DNA of 64,000 nucleotides, from assembly GCA_036389315.1 (NCBI GenBank), contig DASVQF010000011.1:186001-250000 (forward strand), given 5' to 3'. Shown here piece after piece: positions 9,642-17,165 of the stretch. This DNA comes from DASQYE01 sp036389315. Lineage in GTDB: Bacteria > Acidobacteriota > Blastocatellia > Pyrinomonadales > Pyrinomonadaceae. The stretch's first letter is position 1, and each line of letters starts with the position of its first letter. Made by a program: the position numbers and the translations under genes. The notes under the pieces were generated by a model. It was not told the DNA's origin. It saw only the letters and a program-made list of their open reading frames with translations, and searched no databases.

Positions 9642-9778
9642 TCTGAGAGTTCTCCAAAAAGCCCGCCTCGACAAACCGAAAGCGGGCCCAGATAGAAGAT
9701 CGTTGTTTGGCTGTCGTGGTGTTGATTAAATCCCGAAAAGAGTCCCGGCGTCAAACCAGCAGAGAAGCAGAAACCCGT

Positions 9779-10981
9779 TCAAGCCCCGCGCACTTCTGCG
9801 AGCACAGACTCCTCATGGGCCATGACGGGCGCAGGAATCAGGGCTGCTATCTCTTCTACGATCTGGCGCGTGGAGTTCGGGATGGCGAGCCCGACGGTTG
9901 CCGCGCGCATGGCTGCGTAATGTTTGGAGTCTTCGACCATACGCCTGATGACGGGCACGATGTCCGTGGCTCGGTCGAGCAGGATGCCTGCGCCGCGCTT
10001 GACTATGAGGCTGGCCGCGCCCGCCTCCTGCGGCATCGGCGGAGTGATCGCGTCGGCGATGATCGGCAGACGGCAAGCGAGCGCCTCGAAGGTCGTCAGC
10101 CCGCCGAGCTTCGAGATCATTACGTTGGCGGCGCTCATCAACTGCTCGACTTGATCGGAATAGCCTATGACCCTGACGGGGAAATTGGCCGAGGCGGCCA
10201 AGCTCTCAGCCTCGCGGCGCAGCTCTTCATTGCGGCCGGCCAGGAAGATGGCCTGCACGTCGAGTTCGCCGCGCACCAGCTCGCGAAAGATTTGCGGGAC
10301 GTTGCCGCCGCCGGCCCAGCCAGCGTTGACGAAGACCGTGAACTTTTGCGGGTCTAGGCCGAGGGCTGTGCGGGCGGCCTGGGCTGCCTGCTCGCCTGGG
10401 AACTCGAATTTCGGATGCACGGGCATCCCCGATACTTTAATGCGCTCGGGCGCGACGCCGTAATCTATCAACTGCTGGCGCGCCTCCGGGCTTGCGACCA
10501 GGTAGAGGCGCACGTCATCGCAGGCCCAACCGCGCCAGAAGCCGTAGCAAGGGTCTGTGACGACGGTGACGAGCGGAATTTTGTCCGCGAGCTTCAGCTC
10601 TTTAAGGACGCGGGCGAGGGCGTGCTGCGTCAGTGGGTGAACGCTGACGACGACATGCGGGCACCAGCGCTCGAAGAGGTCGCTGAGGAGCCCCACGCTT
10701 CGCGCGTAGAAGAATTCCCTGGTCTCCGGGCGAAAGCGATTGACGGCCCAGTAGAGGTACTTCATCCAATGCTGCCTGTGGCGCAAGACCCAGTTGTAGA
10801 GGCGCACGAGCTTTTCCGAGAGATGATGCGACTCCTCTATGGCCCGCACGACGCGGACGGCATAAGAGCGCCCGCGAAAGAACCGCTGCACACCGGCGAC
10901 AATCGCTGCGGCGGCCGAACGATGACCGCCCCCCGTGTCGGACGAGATAATCAGGATTTTAGGAACCCGCGCTCGAAACAT
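9779..10981 (-). CDS. MGDG synthase / processive diacylglycerol glycosyltransferase-like (GT28)
   Basis: 400-residue GT-B fold glycosyltransferase. The N-terminal ILIISSDTGGGHRSAAAAI is the MGDG-synthase-type acceptor domain signature. The C-terminal half has ISKLGGLTTFEALACRLP, the MurG/GT28 donor-sugar loop. The family adds glucose or galactose to diacylglycerol, or acts on related lipids. The start codon lies 2 nt after the stop of the upstream secreted-protein gene, so the two are translationally coupled, with a radical SAM gene at the head of the operon. Confidence 0.85.
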   Translation of the reverse strand: MFRARVPKILIISSDTGGGHRSAAAAIVAGVQRFFRGRSYAVRVVRAIEESHHLSEKLVRLYNWVLRHRQHWMKYLYWAVNRFRPETREFFYARSVGLLSDLFERWCPHVVVSVHPLTQHALARVLKELKLADKIPLVTVVTDPCYGFWRGWACDDVRLYLVASPEARQQLIDYGVAPERIKVSGMPVHPKFEFPGEQAAQAARTALGLDPQKFTVFVNAGWAGGGNVPQIFRELVRGELDVQAIFLAGRNEELRREAESLAASANFPVRVIGYSDQVEQLMSAANVMISKLGGLTTFEALACRLPIIADAITPPMPQEAGAASLIVKRGAGILLDRATDIVPVIRRMVEDSKHYAAMRAATVGLAIPNSTRQIVEEIAALIPAPVMAHEESVLAEVRGA

Positions 10982-10983
10982 AG

Positions 10984-11844
10984 TTACAAAATCGGCTCCC
11001 GCTCAGGCTTTCGCACGTCCTTGAGCTTCTTGACCTTCAACCTGGAAAGACTCTTCCACAACAAAACGATGCTGCCGTCCGCGTCGGCTCTGACTGTGCG
11101 GAGCGCCACGACCGTATCGGCTTCGTGATAAAGGGTCGAGCGCAGCAAGTAGGTGGTATTGAGCTGCGCCGTGACTGAGGATTTGTAGAGTTGTCCGCCC
11201 GCTTTAAACCCGGCGGCATTCTTATCGGCCTGTGGGCCCACGTCGGCTACACGGACGGGCACAGGCAGGCTGCTCAGAAATTCCACGGCCGGATGAGAGG
11301 CAGTGAGGTCTTCGAGAGGCAGGTCGCCGAGCGTGGCTATGAGGCCGAGCGTCATGTCGTTGAAGCCTACGTGCAGCTCTCCGTTCTGGAATCGAATGTC
11401 AGACCAGGGCCCGGCTTGGTGCGACAGCCTGGTGAAAGAGTAATAGGCCCCGCCGCCCCGTAAGGGCATGGCCGTCGTGTGGTCGTACTTTTCCCTCGGC
11501 AGCAGGCGCACGATGCCTGTCTCGGGCTGGCGCAGGAAGCTGGCGAAAGCTGCTCTGTCGGCCGCAGTGGGTTCGAGCAGTTGCCTCTGCGCCTCCGTCA
11601 ATTTCGGAGTCGAGTAGGAATGAAGCCCCGAAGCGCGGCTTGCGACCCTCCGATCACCAAGATTGCGAAGGTCGCGCGCGCGATTCTCGAACTCCCGGTC
11701 ATAGCGTAGCTGCTCCTGCCGGCGTCTTTCCAGCTCCATACTCTGTCTATCCTGCGGCGACTGCGAATAGCCCACGAGCGGGGCACACAAGAGGAGCGCG
11801 AAACAGCCCGTGAGCCGCAAGCGCGTTGCCGGGTCAGAGATCAT
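10984..11844 (-). CDS. Secreted protein of unknown function
   Basis: Unrecognised 286-residue exported protein. ATG 11844 has AGGAG about 9 nt upstream and gives a signal peptide (LTGCFALLLCAPLVGYSQS). A charged QERR-rich helix follows (residues ~35-65), then a mixed alpha/beta body without a recognised domain. The C-terminus is basic (LSRLKVKKLKDVRK). It sits between the radical SAM gene and the glycosyltransferase in one minus-strand operon, so a cell-envelope role is likely. Confidence 0.65.
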   Translation of the reverse strand: MISDPATRLRLTGCFALLLCAPLVGYSQSPQDRQSMELERRRQEQLRYDREFENRARDLRNLGDRRVASRASGLHSYSTPKLTEAQRQLLEPTAADRAAFASFLRQPETGIVRLLPREKYDHTTAMPLRGGGAYYSFTRLSHQAGPWSDIRFQNGELHVGFNDMTLGLIATLGDLPLEDLTASHPAVEFLSSLPVPVRVADVGPQADKNAAGFKAGGQLYKSSVTAQLNTTYLLRSTLYHEADTVVALRTVRADADGSIVLLWKSLSRLKVKKLKDVRKPEREPIL

Positions 11845-11907
11845 GGCAATTGCTCCTTCCTCAACTCGTACGTCCGCGAACGTGGGCCCAAAGTGTGGGC
11901 CCACCCC

Positions 11908-13071
11908 TCATGCTTTTACAGCGAGGCCGTCCGCCTTAAGCTCTTCGCGCTCCGCTGCCTTGCGCGCTTTCTTCATCTCGCGTTCGAGCCGCTTGATTTG
12001 AATCAGGTGCTTAGGGTTGAAAGGCAGGCTCGGGTAGTAGCTATTGGATTCGTGCGTGCACCAGCAGCCCGACGCGGCCTTCTTGCGCCGCTCTTTCATG
12101 GCGGGCGAGAGCCAGAGCTGCTGGAAGTTCCAGTCGTGGTCGCGCAGGTTACCGATGGGCGCTAGATTCTCGCACGAAGAGACTGTGCCTTCATCGTAGA
12201 TGACAGCGCCGGCCGTCCCCGCATAACAGGTCATCTGCGCCTTCTGTTCTTCCTGCGCCTTGGCGATCAGCCCGTGCATGTAAATATCTATGGCCGCTTT
12301 AAAGAAGCCAGCGTCGCCGCCGTAGTTATTCTTGATGGCGGCGTGGCGCGAATCGTCGTCGATCATTTGGGCCAGGCGCGCGTAGCGTGAATGGTCTATG
12401 TCCAGCTCAATGGGGTCGGCTGAAGGCGGACGAATGTAGTTGAAGTTGACCTTATCCGGCTTCAGGTCATATTTGAGAAAATCGTACCACTCGAAGATCG
12501 TCTCCTGGTTCGAGTGCATGAAGCAGGTGCAGGTCTGAATGTCCAGGCGCGGGTACTCTTTCTTGATCGCCTGAAGCTGCCGGGCGGTGTCTATGGCTAT
12601 GTCCCAGGAGCCGGGCTTCTGCCTGATCTTTTCGTGCTGCTCTTTGAGGCCGTCGATGCCGAGGGCGACCGTCACGTTCAGGTTCGGGCACTCCTGCAAG
12701 AGGCGCGTTACGTCCGGGATAATGCGCTTCTGAATCTGGCCGTTGGACATCAGGTAGACCGATTCGAGCCGGTTATTCTCGTAGAAAGCGCGGACTATTT
12801 CCGGCAGGTCTTTGCGCGTGAAAGGCTCGCCGCCGGCCAGAATCAGCACGCCGAGGTTGCCGCCCAGCGTCTCCGAGATGCGTTCGATCTCGTGCGTCTT
12901 CATCTGCAACTTCTTGCGCGGGCGATCATCCAGCTCGTCCGTGAAGAAACAGTGCGTGCAGCGCATGTCGCAGACAGATGTGACCAGGATGTTGAGCAGG
13001 ACGGGCGCGAACGGTTGGCCCACCGCGAGTTTAGCGTAACGCTTCAAAAGCTCTTTTGTCGTGTAATCCAT
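11908..13071 (-). CDS. Radical SAM protein with SPASM-like C-terminus
   Basis: 387 residues. The radical SAM [4Fe-4S] motif is CDMRCTHC (C34, C38, C41), followed by the SAM-binding AGGEPF loop. The C-terminal region is cysteine-containing (CYAGTAGAVIY, SSCENLAPIG, CWCTHES), typical of SPASM/twitch auxiliary cluster domains. Substrate unknown. First gene of an operon with a secreted protein and an MGDG-synthase-like transferase, which hints at lipid or envelope modification. ATG 13071 follows a GAGGTGA ribosome site; an in-frame GTG at 13077 overlaps that site. Confidence 0.85.
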   Translation of the reverse strand: MDYTTKELLKRYAKLAVGQPFAPVLLNILVTSVCDMRCTHCFFTDELDDRPRKKLQMKTHEIERISETLGGNLGVLILAGGEPFTRKDLPEIVRAFYENNRLESVYLMSNGQIQKRIIPDVTRLLQECPNLNVTVALGIDGLKEQHEKIRQKPGSWDIAIDTARQLQAIKKEYPRLDIQTCTCFMHSNQETIFEWYDFLKYDLKPDKVNFNYIRPPSADPIELDIDHSRYARLAQMIDDDSRHAAIKNNYGGDAGFFKAAIDIYMHGLIAKAQEEQKAQMTCYAGTAGAVIYDEGTVSSCENLAPIGNLRDHDWNFQQLWLSPAMKERRKKAASGCWCTHESNSYYPSLPFNPKHLIQIKRLEREMKKARKAAEREELKADGLAVKA

Positions 13072-13345
13072 CTTCACCTCAAAAAAAATCGCGCGCGCGC
13101 CCCTAGCCGTTGCGGCGCGAACCGTAACAGATACGGTATTTCGCCCACCTTGTCAACGTGAAGCGGTGAAAGCGCCTATCGCTTTCCGCGCGAAAAACTT
13201 AGATGCAGCCGCGCCCCCAGAGTTCGCCTGTAAAATTGGAGACTCTGAGGGCCCGGCCGCCCGCAATATTCTTCTCGCCTCTTCTGAAATTTTCTGGAAA
13301 ATCGCGCGCCCGAGAGCTAAACTTGGCGGCACGGAGGTTCAAATC

Positions 13346-13834
13346 ATGCGAAGCATATTTCACTCGGCTCTCGTCGCCGCTCTTTTAATCTTCTGCCCCC
13401 TGGTATCGCAAGGGCAGTCGGCCCTTAAAGAGACGTACCAGAGATGGCTGGACGAAGATGTGGTCTACATCATCACGGCCGACGAACGGAGAGCATTCCT
13501 GAAGCTCAGGACGGATGAGGAGCGAGAGCAGTTTATCGAGGCGTTCTGGCGAAGGCGTGACACTAACCCGGACACTGAGCGCAACGAATACCGCGACGAG
13601 TACTACGAGCGCATAGCTTACGCCAACCAGAATTTCGCTTTCGCGAGCGTCCAGGGCTGGCGTACCGACCGTGGCCGCACACACATTCTTTACGGCGCGC
13701 CGGACGAGATACGGAAGACAGCCTCCGGAGAGGTTTGGAAATACAAGTTCATTCGCGGCCAGGGCGGAGGCGTCGAGTTTGAGTTCGTTGACGTGTCGGG
13801 GACAGGTGAGCTACGGCTTAAGGGTCAGCCTTGA
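13346..13834 (+). CDS. GWxTD domain-containing secreted protein
   Basis: 162 residues. ATG 13346 has GGAGG about 8 nt upstream and starts a signal peptide (ALVAALLIFCPLVSQGQS). The domain begins with the AERRAFLKLRTDEEREQF-like region and contains the hallmark GWRTDRG (residues 104-110) followed by ILYGAPDE. GWxTD proteins of unknown function are abundant in Acidobacteriota, usually with C-terminal extensions; this copy is a minimal form. Confidence 0.85.
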   Translation: MRSIFHSALVAALLIFCPLVSQGQSALKETYQRWLDEDVVYIITADERRAFLKLRTDEEREQFIEAFWRRRDTNPDTERNEYRDEYYERIAYANQNFAFASVQGWRTDRGRTHILYGAPDEIRKTASGEVWKYKFIRGQGGGVEFEFVDVSGTGELRLKGQP

Positions 13835-13880
13835 GGTCTTGGGCCAACCTCCTGTGGCCGCTGCTTGAATCGCGGCCAGC

Positions 13881-15137
13881 TCAATCGCCCACGCTCTCCA
13901 GGCCGTGCGGGAGTGTCTGCTCCTTTTCTCTGCCATAGAACCAGGACAATAGCGGCGTCGTCATCAACGTCGTCCCGACAGCCATCACAACCATCATCGA
14001 GAATAAGGGCTTGGTGAGCACGCCTATCTCAAGACCGATGTTGAGCATCACCAGCTCTACGAGGCCGCGCGTGTTCATCAGGAGTCCGATGGCCGAGGCT
14101 TCACGCCAGGGCGTTCCCATGATTCTCGCGGCCACGGTCGAGCCGCCGAACTTGCCCGCCACGGCGACGACGAAGATCAGGCTGCAATAGAAGATCATCA
14201 CGGGAGAGCCGCTGATGAGGCCGATGCTGGTTCGCAAGCCCGTAAAGGCGAAGAACAGAGGAATCAGCAGGACTACGACCAGCGGGCGCAGCTTTTTCCG
14301 CACATCCTCGGCGCACCCCTCGGGCATCATGACGCCCGCAAAGAAGGCCCCGAACAGCGCATGTATGCCGAGCCACTCCGTCGCCCAGCTCGAAGCGAGC
14401 ATGCACAAGAGCAGCACGGCCAGCACCTTGTCGCTCACCTCCGCGTCCGCACGCCTGCCGACAAGGCTTTTCACCAGGGGCCTGACGACGAAAATCATGA
14501 CGGAGAGATACAAGGCAAGCCCGACGAGCATCTCCCAGGGCGTGAGGTGATTGAGCTTCGCTCTGACGATGGCGATAATGGCCGCCAGAATACACCAGGC
14601 CGTCACGTCGTCCACCGCCGCACAGGTAATCGTCAGAGTCCCGAGCCTTGTGCCCAGCATGTTCCGCTCGGTCAGTATCCGGGCCAGCACCGGAAAAGCC
14701 GTCACGCTCATGGCCGCTCCCATGAACAACATGAATCCCATAAAGGGCACACTCTCGTCCGCCAGCCTCGGGTAGAGGTAGAAGGCCAGCAAAGCCCCGA
14801 GGATGAAGGGCACGATGATGCTCGTGTGGCTGATGACGACGGCCGTACGGCCGAGGCGGCGCAACTGCTTCGTATCAAGCTCCAGACCAACCATGAACAT
14901 AAAGAGCATCAGACCTATCTGGCTGAGCGCGTATATGAGGCTCAAGCTCTGCTGGGGGAAGATGGCGGCCGACAAGTTCGGCGCGACCCAGCCAAGTAGC
15001 GATGGGCCCAAGAGAATACCGGCTACCATCTCGCTGACCACTTGCGGCTGATGAAACTTGCTCAACAGCCATCCGATTGAAAAGGAGGCGATGAGGATAA
15101 CGCAGATTTGAATTACCAGAATCTTAATGTCCGGCAT
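13881..15137 (-). CDS. CPA2-type cation/proton antiporter
   Basis: 418-residue integral membrane protein with about 12-13 hydrophobic segments, Na_H_Exchanger family. The paired aspartates in ITCAAVDDVTAW correspond to the ion-binding DD motif of CPA2 (KefB/NapA-type) antiporters. No C-terminal TrkA-N (KTN) regulatory domain is present, so it is not a full Kef channel. Likely role: Na+ or K+/H+ exchange across the inner membrane. Confidence 0.9.
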   Translation of the reverse strand: MPDIKILVIQICVILIASFSIGWLLSKFHQPQVVSEMVAGILLGPSLLGWVAPNLSAAIFPQQSLSLIYALSQIGLMLFMFMVGLELDTKQLRRLGRTAVVISHTSIIVPFILGALLAFYLYPRLADESVPFMGFMLFMGAAMSVTAFPVLARILTERNMLGTRLGTLTITCAAVDDVTAWCILAAIIAIVRAKLNHLTPWEMLVGLALYLSVMIFVVRPLVKSLVGRRADAEVSDKVLAVLLLCMLASSWATEWLGIHALFGAFFAGVMMPEGCAEDVRKKLRPLVVVLLIPLFFAFTGLRTSIGLISGSPVMIFYCSLIFVVAVAGKFGGSTVAARIMGTPWREASAIGLLMNTRGLVELVMLNIGLEIGVLTKPLFSMMVVMAVGTTLMTTPLLSWFYGREKEQTLPHGLESVGD

Positions 15138-15551
15138 TGTTTTATACCATCACAGGCCAAGCCCTGCGAATTGGAATCGGGTCAGACAGCAATTGGTGAG
15201 GCGATGCGTAAGAGCTTCGTCTAAAGTTCCGGTCTCAAGTGAGCGAGTGGAAATCCTGTGCTTCGGCTACGGCTAAGGACGAGCCTGCTCGGTCGAGCAC
15301 AGGGTTTAAGCTGCCCTTGAGGTCAGCGCCTGTTGTGCCTGAGTCTTATCAACAATGAACGTGAACCCTTCGGAAACCCTCGGCAAAGAATCTTGCTAGG
15401 CCGCACAACATAACAAAATATAACTGCTTACTCAATCAAATTTTTCTCTTCATTCTTTTGTCAGACTCCAACTCGTTGTGCCCATAAAGCCTTACGGCGA
15501 CGGCGTGGGCCCACAACTCACGCTCGCGTCGCATAGTGCTTCACATAAACC
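15138..15551. other. Intergenic region between antiporter and biosynthetic locus
   Basis: No convincing ORF. It holds an 8-bp inverted repeat (CCTGTGCT 15255-15262 / AGCACAGG 15296-15303) enclosing GC-rich sequence able to fold, and one TGGGCCCA octamer at 15506-15513. A structured RNA is possible but unsupported beyond the repeat. Confidence 0.4.
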
Positions 15552-15580
15552 TTGACAGTATCTTTGCAGGAGAGTATAAG
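15552..15580 (+). promoter_or_regulatory. Promoter P1 of the polyketide locus
   Basis: Perfect -35 TTGACA (15552-15557), 17-nt spacer, -10 TATAAG (15575-15580). Expected start site is about 15587, 43 nt before the 135-aa gene. The spacer and flanks are nearly identical to P2 at 16349, including the shared GAGAGTATAAGGC end, which suggests a common regulator binding within the promoter. Confidence 0.75.
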
Positions 15581-15629
15581 GCGCGTATCCTCGTAGGTTA
15601 AATTTGAATCGGATGGGAGGCGCACCAAA

Positions 15630-16037
15630 ATGGTAAGAGCCAAAACGAGAAGAACCGCCAACACTACGGACACGACCGTCGTCTACCCCGTAGTCGGCAC
15701 TCCGGTTGAGCTGCGTGTGCGCAAAGGAAGGAAGAAAGGCTCGTCGCGCACAGCCAGACGGCTTGAAGACATAGAACGCGATGTCAGCAGGGCGCTGCGC
15801 CGAGTCAGCCGAGCTGTCAAACACGGAATGGACACCTACGTCGAAGAGCGCGACGAGTCTGCGCGCCGTAGACGCGACGGTGCCCTCGTAGATTTTTATA
15901 ACAATGTGGCGGAAGGCGTCTCCAGAGCGGTGGCCGAGGCCGCCCCTGCTATTCCCGATGTCAGCTATGCCTTCAATACGGGAAGACTGAGAAAGCAGAT
16001 CAGACGAACCTTACGCAGCATCCCGATGATTTTCTAG
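15630..16037 (+). CDS. Basic hypothetical protein (135 aa)
   Basis: Unrecognised. ATG preceded by GGGAGG at 10 nt. Strongly basic (RKGRKKGSSRTARR at residues 30-45), then a long amphipathic helical stretch (DIERDVSRALRRVSRAVKHGMDTYVEERDE divided over residues 48-77), then a more neutral helix. No signal or membrane segment. The composition suggests binding to nucleic acid or a polyanion, or a phasin-like helical protein. It is driven by P1, whose sequence matches the promoter of the next operon, so it probably belongs to the same regulon as the polyketide genes. Confidence 0.65.
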   Translation: MVRAKTRRTANTTDTTVVYPVVGTPVELRVRKGRKKGSSRTARRLEDIERDVSRALRRVSRAVKHGMDTYVEERDESARRRRDGALVDFYNNVAEGVSRAVAEAAPAIPDVSYAFNTGRLRKQIRRTLRSIPMIF

Positions 16038-16348
16038 GCACCGGACGCAAGTGCCTTTATTGAGGCGGTGGGCCCTCGCTACGGTCTTGACTTTTGCCCG
16101 AAGGTAAGAGGGCCCATCGACCGCGATTGTCATCACATGGCGTTATGGAGACCACCCCTCCGCTCGCGCCCCGTCTTCAAATATATCCTTCTTGCTTATC
16201 CAACTAGACCATCGCGCATGAAACTTTTCGGCATCCCGGAACACTACAGGTGTGCATGGTAAATTTTGAGGAGTGGGCCCAGGAACGGCGCTTTCTGAAA
16301 GACTCGTAAAGGTCGCGCGGCAAGCATCGGTTGAGCAACATAATTTGC
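16038..16348. other. Intergenic region upstream of P2
   Basis: Part of a 636-nt stretch without a supported gene. It contains a TGGGCCCA octamer at 16275-16282 and two other GGGCCC sites. I see nothing else; the P2 promoter and a leader hairpin follow. Confidence 0.4.
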
Positions 16349-16377
16349 TTGACAGGTTTCTTGCAAGAGAGTATAAG
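16349..16377 (+). promoter_or_regulatory. Promoter P2 of the polyketide operon
   Basis: TTGACA (16349-16354), 17-nt spacer, TATAAG (16372-16377). The spacer contains TCTTGCAAGA, a perfect 10-bp palindrome that could be an operator. The block is nearly identical to P1. Transcription from about 16384 gives a ~290-nt leader before the first gene of the large operon at 16674. Confidence 0.75.
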
Positions 16378-16419
16378 GCTCCTGTTTCGTTTAATTGCTT
16401 CGACAAGCTCGCAACTGAA

Positions 16420-16450
16420 CGCGCCTTCCCTTAACCTCAAGGCGCGCTTT
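16420..16450 (+). terminator. Hairpin in the P2 leader (candidate attenuator)
   Basis: CGCGCCTT (16420-16427) and AAGGCGCG (16439-16446) form an 8-bp GC-rich stem with an 11-nt loop, followed by CTTTTG. Located only ~40 nt after the predicted P2 start, it could terminate a short RNA or attenuate the operon. The T-run is short, so the call is tentative. Confidence 0.4.
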
Positions 16451-16673
16451 TGCGACCCGCATTTCCACCGGTTGCGATAACGGAGGTAAAGACCATCGGC
16501 GCGACCACACTCAAACACGAACACCGATAAGTCAATTACTGATTAAATCGTCAACGTTGGCTATCAAACAGGAATCCGCTAGGGAAGCTTTTCTTTTCAA
16601 TCCAAGCAAGCAAGACGGGTGCAGCTAACCAACAGGACTGTCAATCGGCATTAGCAGGATTCGGAGGCATACG

Positions 16674-16973
16674 ATGGAAAAAGAAACCACTACGACAATC
16701 GTCGCTGAGCCGCTCCAGGATGTTCCGGCACCAGTGATCGTTGATCTCGGCAGCAGATCGAAAAAGTCCATTAATAGACTCAAGAACGGCGAGGGGAAAT
16801 TAATGACAGAGGTCGCGCTCGCTATTGACCAGGCTCGCGCCAGCTTGCCCGACGAGGACAAGGACAAGCAGATCATTCCGGTGCTGATTATCTATAAGCA
16901 GAAGCGGCGCAAGCGCAGTGGGTCAGGGTTATTGCCGTTTTCTCCTCTCAATCCTCTCAACTTCCTTCGCTAG
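16674..16973 (+). CDS. Small DUF6200-like protein
   Basis: 99 residues, GGAGG ribosome site 7 nt before ATG. The core PVIVDLGSRSKKSINRLK (residues 19-36) and GEGKLMTEVALAI resemble short proteins annotated DUF6200, with a basic tail (YKQKRRKRSGSG). Soluble, function unknown. First gene of the large operon, followed by a UbiB-type kinase. I recall this family next to such kinases and polyketide genes but cannot verify that here. Confidence 0.65.
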   Translation: MEKETTTTIVAEPLQDVPAPVIVDLGSRSKKSINRLKNGEGKLMTEVALAIDQARASLPDEDKDKQIIPVLIIYKQKRRKRSGSGLLPFSPLNPLNFLR

Positions 16974-17165
16974 CTGACTCGCGCTAGCCGAAAGGAAGAT
17001 GCCTGCCGAAAGAACAGTCGTTGAAGGTCTGCGGCGTCTACAGATAGAGGTCGTGCGCCGGCGCTGTCCGTAAGGCGGATCAACAGGGAGGAGACGAGCC
17101 GGGCCACAGCTCTACGGGCTGTGCTCCGGGTGGCAAGCGCGTATGGGTCGAGGGTGGGCCCTTTA

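Noticed and set aside
13081..13120. Alternating CG run following an A-tract as a Z-DNA or regulatory element
   Set aside because: Short and expected at this GC content; no dyad or promoter consensus accompanies it.
15138..17165. tRNA or rRNA genes around the locus boundary
   Set aside because: No cloverleaf pattern, T-loop consensus or rRNA-like sequence was recognised.
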